42,353 nt of DNA from an archaeon (GCA_024281315.1 JAJSAE010000036.1:1-42353); one strand, 5' to 3'; shown: positions 19,133-27,848, numbered from the stretch's first letter. The notes: a model not told the origin generated them from the letters alone. Program-made: numbers and translations.

Positions 19133-20434
19133 CTATTGAACTTCCGTAACTGCCTCATCCCTAACAATTTTGATTAACTCTTCATATGTCTTATCTGCCT
19201 TCATAAATTTGTCCTTCATATCATATCTACTTTTTCTGTTTGCTGAAGCATAACCCTGTTTTATCAGGTAGTAGTTTATGAATATCTTATTTTTGAGATA
19301 CACATAAGCCTCTACGCAGTTTTCATCAGCAACATAATCTTTGTCGAAGCGGAGATAAACTTTCTTATTCAGTAAATAGTCATTGAGGTATTTTTTTGTT
19401 TTTTCCACATCTTTTATTATTAAGCCACGAAATTTAACCAGTAATCCGTTGTCTAGTTTAATTTCACCGTCATCGAAAACCTCATACACTCGATACAAAG
19501 GCTCTTTTTTGAATCTTAACTTATCCGGCTCAATTTTTGGGGCGGCATCATTAATTCTTGGTGTATAATCAATTTTCTCAATTTCAGGATGCTCAGTTCT
19601 CAGAATAATTTCAATTTCCCTTTCAAAAGAGATTAGATTAGTAGTTTTTATTTTCTTTTTAATAATGTCTAAAAAGCTCTCGTTAATTTCATAGCCAATA
19701 GTATTTCTGCCCAAGTCCAATGCAACTTTAGCTGTCGTCCCACTCCCTAAAAAAGGGTCCAAAACGGTCTCTCCAGCAAATGTAAACATTTTAATGATTC
19801 TTTTGGGCAACTCTTCAGGGAACATTGCTTCGTGTTCCATTTGTCTTGCACCTCCAAAATGCCAGTGGCCGTAAAAGTATTCTTTCCACTCCTCCTTGCT
19901 GAGTATAGATTGTTCTTTAATTTCTTTGGGGACTTTCTCACTTTTTCCGGGTTTTTTGAAGATTAATATATGTTCGTAGTCAATTTCAACCATACCATTT
20001 GGGGGATATGGATATGAACCCATTACATTGGCCCCACCAGTAGTATTCATTGTTGTTTTTTTCTGCCAGATTATAGACCCCATATAATCAAACCCAATAT
20101 TCTCACATTCTGCGATAATTTCTGCGTGCAGAGGAACTATCTTATACCTCCCGTAAATTATAGCTCTGGCAAATTGATCACCAATATTTATTACAAGCCT
20201 TCTCCCGGGTTTAAGAACTCGGTAACTTTCCCTCCAAACTCGGTATAAGTCTCTTAAATACTCGTGTAGGCTCTGTCCATATCCTATCTGTCCCTCTACA
20301 TTATAATTTTTTATCTGCCAGTATGGAGGGGAAGTAACTATTAGATGGACATGATTATCCTTTACTTCAAGCATTTTTCGGCTATCTCCTATTATTATCT
20401 TTGCTTGGCCGCTCATTTTCATCACTTCATACAT
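19133..20434 (-). CDS. Site-specific DNA methyltransferase (beta class, m4C-like) with C-terminal SNase-like domain
   Basis: Motif IV VTSPPYWQIKNY, motif I DPFLGSGTTAKVALDLGRNTIGYE; C-terminal KFRGLIIKDVEKTKKYLNDYLLNKKVYLRFDKDYVADENCVEAYVYLKNKIFINYYLIKQGYASANRKSRY resembles the staphylococcal nuclease fold. Confidence 0.88.
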   Translation of the reverse strand: MYEVMKMSGQAKIIIGDSRKMLEVKDNHVHLIVTSPPYWQIKNYNVEGQIGYGQSLHEYLRDLYRVWRESYRVLKPGRRLVINIGDQFARAIIYGRYKIVPLHAEIIAECENIGFDYMGSIIWQKKTTMNTTGGANVMGSYPYPPNGMVEIDYEHILIFKKPGKSEKVPKEIKEQSILSKEEWKEYFYGHWHFGGARQMEHEAMFPEELPKRIIKMFTFAGETVLDPFLGSGTTAKVALDLGRNTIGYEINESFLDIIKKKIKTTNLISFEREIEIILRTEHPEIEKIDYTPRINDAAPKIEPDKLRFKKEPLYRVYEVFDDGEIKLDNGLLVKFRGLIIKDVEKTKKYLNDYLLNKKVYLRFDKDYVADENCVEAYVYLKNKIFINYYLIKQGYASANRKSRYDMKDKFMKADKTYEELIKIVRDEAVTEVQ

Positions 20435-20606
20435 ATATTCTCAGCACATCCCATTATACATTATCAAGTGTCTCACATTTTAATAACTTTGTCATGCTCA
20501 TCTCAAATCCTGTCTCTCTTCTTGAGGTTTTGTGCTCAGGAAGCAGTATGTTGTCATGCCTTTTAAATTTTTGCATACGCCTGCTGCTTATTCATCTCAC
20601 CCTAAC

Positions 20607-20616
20607 TTTGATATAT
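20607..20616 (+). promoter_or_regulatory. TATA-like box for the DHH gene (leaderless geometry)
   Basis: TTTGATATAT centred about 25 nt before ATG 20637. Confidence 0.45.
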
Positions 20617-20636
20617 CTTCCCTCCATCTCTGCCCC

Positions 20637-21605
20637 ATGCCTGTGCCGGAGGAAATACTGGAAAGATTGAAATAGGGCCGCAATCTGGTCCTTGTCCACG
20701 GAAATGCGGACCCGGACGCTCTCAGCAGCGCATTCGCCCTTGTCTCGGCCTTCCCCCAAACCGATGTCCACGCACCGGAGGGCCTTGACAGAATAAGTAA
20801 GATTCTTCAGGAAAGGTATGGCCTGAAATTAAAGGAGGAGGTGGACCTCTCCGATTACTCGGCCATCATAGTGATGGATACCTCGTCACCGGAGCAGCTC
20901 GGCCCGGTGGGAAAGCATATTGCAGGGGATGAGCGGCTGATTGTTATAGACCATCATGCAACCAGCGGCGACTGGGGGGCTCCATTATCGTTTATAGAGC
21001 GGAGAACTTCCTGTGCGGAGATTGTCTGGTCCCTTCTTGGGGAGTGGGGCATGCAGTCGGAGGTGAGTCCGGAAAGTGCCGGGCTGCTGCTCGCCGGAAT
21101 AATCACGGACACAGGCCACTTCCGGTTTGCGGACAGCGGAACATTCCTTGCGGTGCACGAGATCATGGAATCCGGGGGCGTTGACCTTCAGGAGGTTCTA
21201 GCGGCCATATCCGCCCGGACCGATCCATCGGAAATCATTTCCGTTTTGAAAGGGGCCCAGCGCCTGCGCTTCGAGAGGTGCTGCGGCTATATTGTGGCCC
21301 AGTCTAACGGCAGCGCATTCGAGGCCTCTGTTTCCCGTGCGATACTCAATCTCGGAGCGGATGTTGTATTTGTCGGCTCCCAGAGAAAGGGAGAGTTCAG
21401 AATCAGCGCAAGGGCCAAATATCCGCTTGTAAAGAACGGTTTCAATCTTGCGCAGCTCTTGTCGGAACTCGGTTCGGAGACAATGAGCGACGGTGGGGGA
21501 CATGCGGGTGCTGCCGGAGTTTCGGGCACCGGGGATGCGGATGCGATGCTGCACATGGCCGTTGAGAAGACAAAGGAGTGGCTGAGAGAACACAAAAAAG
21601 CCTAG
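20637..21605 (+). CDS. DHH/DHHA1 family phosphoesterase, interrupted by in-frame TAG at codon 13 (20673-20675)
   Basis: MPVPEEILERLK-TAG-GRNLVLVHGNADPDALSSAFAL...IVMDTSS...VIDHHATSG...GIITDTGHFRFADS...MSDGGGHAGAAGVSG. The supplied ORF starting at 20841 lacks motif I. Confidence 0.85.
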
Positions 21606-21702
21606 TCCTTCTTTCTCCGGTCTGGCCCAGCAGTATTCCAACTCCTATGAAAAGCAGTATGATGCCCGTGAATATGCCGCCGGGCATGGTGTTTTCGCTC
21701 AT
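21442..21702 (-). CDS. Possible small TM protein overlapping the tyrS stop (ATGA)
   Basis: MSENTMPGGIFTGIILLFIGVGILLGQTGE...; convergent overlap with the 3' end of the DHH gene, true C terminus unclear. Confidence 0.35.
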   Translation of the reverse strand: MSENTMPGGIFTGIILLFIGVGILLGQTGERRTRLFCVLSATPLSSQRPCAASHPHPRCPKLRQHPHVPHRRSLSPNRVPTRAAQD

Positions 21703-22748
21703 TTTCGGGCCATCTCCATCATCTTTTCCAGATTCTCCGTTTTACTCTCAAAGTATTCTCTCACAGGGGCCAGCAATTCCACCAGCGCGCCTGCAACCCC
21801 GCTCTTCAGGTCCATGGGGTGCAGCTCCTTCCTTATGAATATGTCTTCTAATTCTTTATAGGAGGAGAATTCCATGTTTCCTCCCCACTTTTCCGGTCTC
21901 TCTATTATCAGGTGCCCTGCCTGCGAGAAAATGATGTACCTGCAGATCTCCATCACCGGATTCCCTTCCGTCTCACCCTCCGGGCAGTAGGCCTTTTTCA
22001 GCTTCCGTTTTATGTCCTCCGGGGAGTCGTGAACGAGTATGGCTGCGTTCGGGTCGCTCTTCGACATCTTTGCGTCCACAGGGTCCATCCTGTTCCCGCC
22101 TTTCAGGCCGGATATGAGCGGAGTATGAAGTGCAATGGGCTTCTTCCAGCCCAGTTTTTCCCCAGCATCCCTAGCGAGCATGTGTGCCTTCCGCTGGTCC
22201 ATTCCTCCATATGCGAGGTCAACATCGAGAGCGTATATGTCAGCGGCCTGCATCGGGGGGTATATCAGTTTCGAGGCGTCCATCTCCTCGTCCCCCTCCT
22301 TGCGGCCCATTATTGTGAGCGCTCTTTTTATTCTGGAGAGGGAGGATACCTTGGCAATCCTGAGAACCTTCTCCCAGTAGTCCGCATTGTCTATGAGGTC
22401 GGAAGCCCATACGAAATCGGTCTTTTTCGGGTCAACACCAAGGGCGAGAAACGCATCCTTCATGTATTCTCCGGCGGCCCTTATCTTCTCTATGTCCCCC
22501 CCCATCTTGTCGTTTATGAACGCATGCCAGTCTGCCAGAAGCACGGTGACATTGAAGCCCGCTTTTTCGAGGTCCTTAATCTTGTCGGCGCATATCATGC
22601 CCTGGGCTATGTGAACGAGGCCGGACGGCTCAAAGCCTATGTATGCCCTCGGCTTTCCCTTTTCGTCCAGCAGTTTTTTCAGTTCTTTTTCGGTAACCAG
22701 TTCGCTTGTGTTTCTCGATACCAGTTCCATGCGCTCTTCCGTGTTCAT
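21699..22748 (-). CDS. tyrS: Tyrosyl-tRNA synthetase
   Basis: YIGFEPSGLVHIAQGM, AYGGMDQRKAHMLARD, AKMSKSDPNAAI. Confidence 0.93.
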   Translation of the reverse strand: MNTEERMELVSRNTSELVTEKELKKLLDEKGKPRAYIGFEPSGLVHIAQGMICADKIKDLEKAGFNVTVLLADWHAFINDKMGGDIEKIRAAGEYMKDAFLALGVDPKKTDFVWASDLIDNADYWEKVLRIAKVSSLSRIKRALTIMGRKEGDEEMDASKLIYPPMQAADIYALDVDLAYGGMDQRKAHMLARDAGEKLGWKKPIALHTPLISGLKGGNRMDPVDAKMSKSDPNAAILVHDSPEDIKRKLKKAYCPEGETEGNPVMEICRYIIFSQAGHLIIERPEKWGGNMEFSSYKELEDIFIRKELHPMDLKSGVAGALVELLAPVREYFESKTENLEKMMEMARK

Positions 22749-22876
22749 GGGCGTTTAAAAGACATAATATGATAAAAGAGTTTCCTTATCCTTATGTCGC
22801 CTGTATATCACATGACATGACACATGATATATTTTAGAAACGAAAGCAATAAATAGAGAATACCCAATGCCCCCGC

Positions 22877-22902
22877 CACCTAGGGGGATACTCTAGGAGG
22901 TG
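22877..22902 (+). promoter_or_regulatory. Potential hairpin sequestering the gdhA Shine-Dalgarno
   Basis: CACCTAG (22877-22883) can pair with CTAGGAGGTG (22893-22902), which contains the GGAGGTG SD before ATG 22908. Confidence 0.4.
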
Positions 22903-22907
22903 AAAAT

Positions 22908-24260
22908 ATGAATGCAAACGAATATGTGGAAAGCGTGATCCAGAAGGTGGAAGAAAAGAACGCTGGCCAGAAGGAATTCTTGCAGGCAGTGAACGAGGTA
23001 CTGCACACTCTGACCCCTGTTATCGAGAAGGAACCCAAGTACATGAAGCACAAGATTCTTGAGAGAATCACCGAGCCGGAGAGGCAGGTAATGTTTCGCG
23101 TCACCTGGGAAGATGACAACGGAGAGATACAGGTGAACAGGGGATACAGAATAGAATTCAACAGTGCCATAGGCCCCTACAAGGGTGGACTGAGACTTCA
23201 CCCCAGCGTGAACATAGGAATCATCAAGTTCCTCGGTTTCGAGCAGGTATTCAAGAACGCTCTGACGACCCTCCCGATGGGCGGCGGTAAAGGCGGCTCC
23301 GATTTTGACCCCCACGGCAAGAGCGATGCTGAGGTCAGGAGATTTCTGGAGAACTTCATGATGGAACTCTACAGGCACATCGGCCCCAACACGGATGTTC
23401 CCGCAGGAGACATAGGTGTCGGCGGAAGGGAGATCGGATATATGTTCGGTACATACAAGAAGATAACCGACAGATTTGAGGGCATCCTTACCGGAAAAGG
23501 CCTCAATTGGGGCGGCTCTCTGATAAGGCCGGAAGCCACCGGATACGGTGCCACTTACTATCTCATGGAAATGCTGAAGTCCAAGGGTACCGACCTGAAC
23601 GGAAAGAAGGTTGCCCTGTCAGGCAGCGGCAATGTCGCTCAGTTTGCGGCGGAGAAGGTCGCAGAGCTCGGCGGTACAGTGGTGACGCTGTCCGATTCAA
23701 AGGGTGCTGTTTATCTGCCTAGCGGTCTCACGAAGGAGATGTGGAACGGCGTTTACGAGACAAAGGCCATAAAGCACGGCAGGCTCTCCGAGTGGGCCGA
23801 GAAGTTCGGCGTCGATTTCTTCCCCGGCAAGAACGCGTGGCAGGTTGCCGATAAGGTTGATGTCGCATTCCCCAGCGCAACACAGAACGAGATCACACTG
23901 GACGATGCCAAGATGCTTGTGGATAAGGGAACAATAGCTGTGGTAGAAGGCGCAAACATGCCGTCCACGCTGGATGCCATCAAGTTCTTCATGGACAACG
24001 GCGTTCTCTTCGGACCCGCAAAGGCTGCCAACGCAGGCGGTGTCGCAGTGTCCGGCCTTGAGATGTCCCAGAACAGCCTCAGGCTGCAGTGGACCAGAGA
24101 AGAGGTTGACAAGAGGCTCCACGACATCATGGTCAGCATCTACAACACCGGCGAGTACTATGCCAAGAAATACGGCCATGAGGGCGACCTGCTCCTCGGT
24201 TCCAACATCGGCGGCCTCGTGAAGGTTGCCGACGCAATGATAGATCAGGGTATCTATTAA
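22908..24260 (+). CDS. gdhA: Glutamate dehydrogenase (NADP-type, about 450 aa)
   Basis: GPYKGGLRLHPSVNIGIIKFLGFEQVFKNALTTLPMGGGKGGSDFDPHGKSDAEVRRFLENFMMELYRHIGPNTDVPAGDIGVGGREIGYMFG. Confidence 0.97.
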   Translation: MNANEYVESVIQKVEEKNAGQKEFLQAVNEVLHTLTPVIEKEPKYMKHKILERITEPERQVMFRVTWEDDNGEIQVNRGYRIEFNSAIGPYKGGLRLHPSVNIGIIKFLGFEQVFKNALTTLPMGGGKGGSDFDPHGKSDAEVRRFLENFMMELYRHIGPNTDVPAGDIGVGGREIGYMFGTYKKITDRFEGILTGKGLNWGGSLIRPEATGYGATYYLMEMLKSKGTDLNGKKVALSGSGNVAQFAAEKVAELGGTVVTLSDSKGAVYLPSGLTKEMWNGVYETKAIKHGRLSEWAEKFGVDFFPGKNAWQVADKVDVAFPSATQNEITLDDAKMLVDKGTIAVVEGANMPSTLDAIKFFMDNGVLFGPAKAANAGGVAVSGLEMSQNSLRLQWTREEVDKRLHDIMVSIYNTGEYYAKKYGHEGDLLLGSNIGGLVKVADAMIDQGIY

Positions 24261-24347
24261 AACAAAAAACAAACCCTTTTTCTTTCCATTTTTTCTTTGC
24301 TTCTCTGCGAACGAAAGTAAAATATACTCCGGGCACAATAAGGTTTC

Positions 24348-26231
24348 ATGAAGAGGTGGCCGGCGGTACTGATATTCTTTCTCCTTCTGATGCCCGTATT
24401 TTCCATGCCGGTGAGTGGAGATGGGTGCGCGATAACCGTTGTTGACGGCTACTCGACCCTCCGGGAGAACAGACAGCTGGCCTATGTTTCCGTCGGTGAG
24501 AACGAAGAGACCCTGAGCCTCTTTTTGAGCGTCGTATCTCTTGACCCGGGGCGGCCCCTGACCATAGTGGTTCCGCTGAAGACGCGGCCCGCAGCCCTTG
24601 ATGTGAGCAATACCTCTGAGTCCCAGTTCATGAAAGCATACAACTTTTATGACATTCGGAGAGAGGCCGTAAGGCAGCACGAAGGTCTAGCGCAGATTGG
24701 GAAGGATCTTTCTTCCGCCGCTTCTCCCATCGCCGGAGTTGAAATATTCGGCGCACCGATGCTTTTATATTATTCTATGATGGGCATGACCGCTTCTATG
24801 GGGGGCGATACATATGGGAATCCGTATGTCCACTACGGGCAGCCCGGCCTTTCCGTTGATGTATATTCCTTTAACTCTTCCGCTTCTCTCGGAGAGTTTT
24901 ATCAGTCCCTGAATGTTAGTGTGCCCCAGAATGTCGGTGATATCCTAACAAAGTATCAGGACTATTCTGTCGCCGTAATAAACACCGTGACAAAGCCCCC
25001 TATTAAAGAGAGCGATTTCGACAACCTCACAACGGCGGAACCAGGAGTAATGGCCGATTTCAAGGAATATGTAAGCACCCATTCCCAAATCAGCGTTTAC
25101 GGTTATTCTTATTTCGAAGACAAAGAACTCAATAGTATCATAGGCAGGATATCTGATTACGAACTCAGAAGTACATTCTATGACCTTATTTTTGCCACCT
25201 ACGGCATCGGACCGGCAAATGGCTTTCAGTTATTAGTGGACCTTCCCCTTGCCAATGGAAACGAGTGCTATTTCCCTCTCGGCACAAGCCCATCATGGAA
25301 TTCTATCACAAAAACAACCGTAATCTTCGACCTTTATGACGACAAGGAGGCGAATTTCAATGTTCCAGGGAAGCAGGTTTTCATGGACGGCCGGCACTAC
25401 TATATATGGGATTTCGAGAACGAAGCGCCAGATTACGACATAAACGGCATCCAGAAAGAAAAGGGCATGGGAACATCATGGGCCGAGTTCTCGGCCGGAA
25501 TGAACGGCTGGGCATACGACAATTCGAACAAACTTGCCGTCCTGATTATGCTGCTGTTTTTCACCCTGATATGGGCCTCGGCATTTATTCTTTATTCCCG
25601 GCGCGTGGGGGGCACTCTTTCCCCCGTAATCGCCGCAAAATTCCTTATGTTGGGCCTATTTCTGGCCCTCTTTTCCTTTCTGTTCTCCGTCTTCCTCATG
25701 CTCCCTCTTGCGGTCAGCCTTATGAGAAAGAATTCTGACTACTTCAAGCTCCCCCCTCCGGATGACGCACATAAGGTCTCTCCTTTACTTGACAATCTCG
25801 GATGGGTCTGGCAGCTGATTCTTCTTGTTCTTCTACTCTCTCCCATGATTTTCAGCCTATCTTACATTTTTGCCGTCACTTCTACCCGTTCCTCTATTCC
25901 AATATCATTTTTCATTGCCTGTGCCTATGCCTTTATGCTGTCACTTGTGTTCTTCCATGCCTATGTGAGATACCGCCTGCGCACCGGCGGGCCAGTGGTT
26001 AAGGAGGAGCCTGCGTCTCTTGAGGTCTCTTTCCTGAGACTTCAATCGTTTTTCGGTCTTGCTCTGGCAGTTGCCGTTTTGATCATCTTTACTATAATCC
26101 TCTTCCCCATCTTTCATGGTGAATTTGAGAATAACCTCTGCCTACTTTTGCAGGCGGCCTACATCTCCCTTGGCATTTCCGTTTCACTGGCCATTCTGAT
26201 TTATAGTAAAAGGGGACTTCTGACGCGCTGA
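24348..26231 (+). CDS. Exported/membrane protein: signal peptide, large extracytoplasmic domain, C-terminal multi-TM region
   Basis: N-terminal hydrophobic signal MKRWPAVLIFFLLLMPVFSMPVSG; several TM helices after about residue 395. Confidence 0.8.
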   Translation: MKRWPAVLIFFLLLMPVFSMPVSGDGCAITVVDGYSTLRENRQLAYVSVGENEETLSLFLSVVSLDPGRPLTIVVPLKTRPAALDVSNTSESQFMKAYNFYDIRREAVRQHEGLAQIGKDLSSAASPIAGVEIFGAPMLLYYSMMGMTASMGGDTYGNPYVHYGQPGLSVDVYSFNSSASLGEFYQSLNVSVPQNVGDILTKYQDYSVAVINTVTKPPIKESDFDNLTTAEPGVMADFKEYVSTHSQISVYGYSYFEDKELNSIIGRISDYELRSTFYDLIFATYGIGPANGFQLLVDLPLANGNECYFPLGTSPSWNSITKTTVIFDLYDDKEANFNVPGKQVFMDGRHYYIWDFENEAPDYDINGIQKEKGMGTSWAEFSAGMNGWAYDNSNKLAVLIMLLFFTLIWASAFILYSRRVGGTLSPVIAAKFLMLGLFLALFSFLFSVFLMLPLAVSLMRKNSDYFKLPPPDDAHKVSPLLDNLGWVWQLILLVLLLSPMIFSLSYIFAVTSTRSSIPISFFIACAYAFMLSLVFFHAYVRYRLRTGGPVVKEEPASLEVSFLRLQSFFGLALAVAVLIIFTIILFPIFHGEFENNLCLLLQAAYISLGISVSLAILIYSKRGLLTR

Positions 26232-26284
26232 CCTTTTTATTATCAATCCTGAGAACCTCTTCCGTTCTTATAAATACCTTCCAT

Positions 26285-26298
26285 CGCATCTCGATGCG
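26285..26298. promoter_or_regulatory. Perfect 14-bp inverted repeat between TATA-like box and start of the H-NOX gene
   Basis: CGCATC-TC-GATGCG; upstream TTATAAATACC at about 26267-26277. Confidence 0.4.
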
Positions 26299-26306
26299 GT
26301 GAAAAC

Positions 26307-26828
26307 ATGAAAGGTGTCATACTTCAGGCCTATATGGACTTTGTGAAGGAGAGATTCGGAGAGGAAGCATATCTCAGTCTTATCTCAAATAGGACAATAC
26401 TCGCAACACACAACTATGACGACGGGGAGTTTATGAAGGTTCTTAAGGAAACTGCTGAATTGACTATAATAGAAACCTCCTCCATCCTTCGGGAGTTCGG
26501 CATATACTTCGTGGATGTCTTTGCGGCTCGAAAGTATCGAATGTTTTACAGAAATAAGGACTTCCTCTCCTTTGTGCTGGATATAGATCGGATACACGAT
26601 ATAGTCACGAGGACCATGCCCGGCGCATCTCCCCCTCATTTTACCTATGAGAAGCTCACAGATGGAGATCTGATTGTCACATACCACTCGCCTCGAATGC
26701 TGGATGACCTTGTTAGAGGCCTGTTTGAAGGTGTGGCCCTGCACTTTGGGGCAAATGTGGACATTAAGCGCGAAAAGCTGGGGAGGAACTCCATAAAATA
26801 CCGCATTTCCCTGCTGCATTCCTCATGA
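26307..26828 (+). CDS. Stand-alone H-NOX (heme-NO/O2-binding) domain protein
   Basis: MKGVILQAYMDFVKERFG; IDRIHDIVTRTMPGASPPHF (proximal His); TYHSPRMLDDLVRGLFEGVALHFG (YxSxR). Confidence 0.85.
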   Translation: MKGVILQAYMDFVKERFGEEAYLSLISNRTILATHNYDDGEFMKVLKETAELTIIETSSILREFGIYFVDVFAARKYRMFYRNKDFLSFVLDIDRIHDIVTRTMPGASPPHFTYEKLTDGDLIVTYHSPRMLDDLVRGLFEGVALHFGANVDIKREKLGRNSIKYRISLLHSS

Positions 26829-26961
26829 ACCCCCCGCCCTCTTCCCCAGACATCGGTTTTTCACTCCAAATAAAAACACGCCGTATCGATAGAAAAACAG
26901 GAATTAATGTGTTTTTGCCGGAGAAAAATAGTGCTCCGTGTTAGAATTTGTCCAGCACAAT

Positions 26962-26970
26962 CTTTAAATA
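26962..26970 (+). promoter_or_regulatory. TATA-like box for the nuo operon
   Basis: CTTTAAATA, followed by SD AAGGAGGC before ATG 27029. Confidence 0.5.
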
Positions 26971-27028
26971 ATCTTTCGGTATTGCACGGTTATGGGAATC
27001 TCCCACATATAATAAGGAGGCACAAAAT

Positions 27029-27382
27029 ATGGACCTTCTGAGCACCATAACTGCCGTTGTCCTTGATGGACTCCTCACGGGTATTTTAATACTTGTCATA
27101 GCCAGAATACTTGTGAAGTCCAGATATGAGGATATGAAGTATGAGTCTTACGAATGCGCGGACAGATCCGTGGGAAGCAACAGGCCGAGGCATGACTTTC
27201 ACTTCTACGCCTACGCCTTTATGTTTCTGGTCTTTGATGTGGGTGCCATATTCTTCGTTATATGGGCGGCTGCGCTGGACCTCTTCGAGTTCTTCGTTCC
27301 ACTCGCCCTTTTCACGGTTCTTCTGCTTCTCGGTCTTCTGTATTCCGTGGCCCACATAGGAGGGAGAGAAAATGGCGCGTGA
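27029..27382 (+). CDS. nuoA: Complex I-like subunit A
   Basis: KYESYECADRSVGSNRPRHDFHFYAYAFMFLVFDVGAIFFVIWA. Confidence 0.93.
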   Translation: MDLLSTITAVVLDGLLTGILILVIARILVKSRYEDMKYESYECADRSVGSNRPRHDFHFYAYAFMFLVFDVGAIFFVIWAAALDLFEFFVPLALFTVLLLLGLLYSVAHIGGRENGA

Positions 27383-27848
27383 AGTTCCGGAGGGGGTGAA
27401 CCTGAAGGAAATAATGAGTGTCCTGTCGTGGATCAAGGGCTCGTCTTTGTGGAATCTTCACTTCTGTTTCGGCTGCTGCTCCACCGAGATAATGGCCACC
27501 ATGATGCCGAGATTCGACATAGAGAGGTTCGGTTTCGTTCCCGCAGACACTCCGAGGCAGGCCGATGTTCTGGTGGCTAACGGCCCTATCTCCAGAAAGA
27601 TTGTTCCGAGAATTCAGAGGCTATGGGCCCAGATGCCCGACCCGAAGTATCTCATTGTCATAGGTGCCTGCCCAATGAGCGGAGGGCCGTATCAGGGCTC
27701 TTATAACATCGTTACCGACATAAGGGATGTTCTGCATGTGGAGCCGGCCGCATACATTCCCGGCTGCCCACCGAATCCGGAAGGGATACTGGAAGCGTTT
27801 ATAATGCTAAAAAACAGGATAAAGGAGGGTTCCTATGGCAAGTTTTGA
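27372..27848 (+). CDS. nuoB: Complex I-like subunit B
   Basis: HFCFGCCSTEIMATMMPRFDIERFG, IGACPMSGG, YIPGCPPNPE. Confidence 0.96.
   Translation: MAREVPEGVNLKEIMSVLSWIKGSSLWNLHFCFGCCSTEIMATMMPRFDIERFGFVPADTPRQADVLVANGPISRKIVPRIQRLWAQMPDPKYLIVIGACPMSGGPYQGSYNIVTDIRDVLHVEPAAYIPGCPPNPEGILEAFIMLKNRIKEGSYGKF

Noticed and set aside
18518-20434. Transposon or integrase around the RM genes
   Set aside because: No transposase, integrase or terminal inverted repeats seen; only the purS-start duplication marks the locus.
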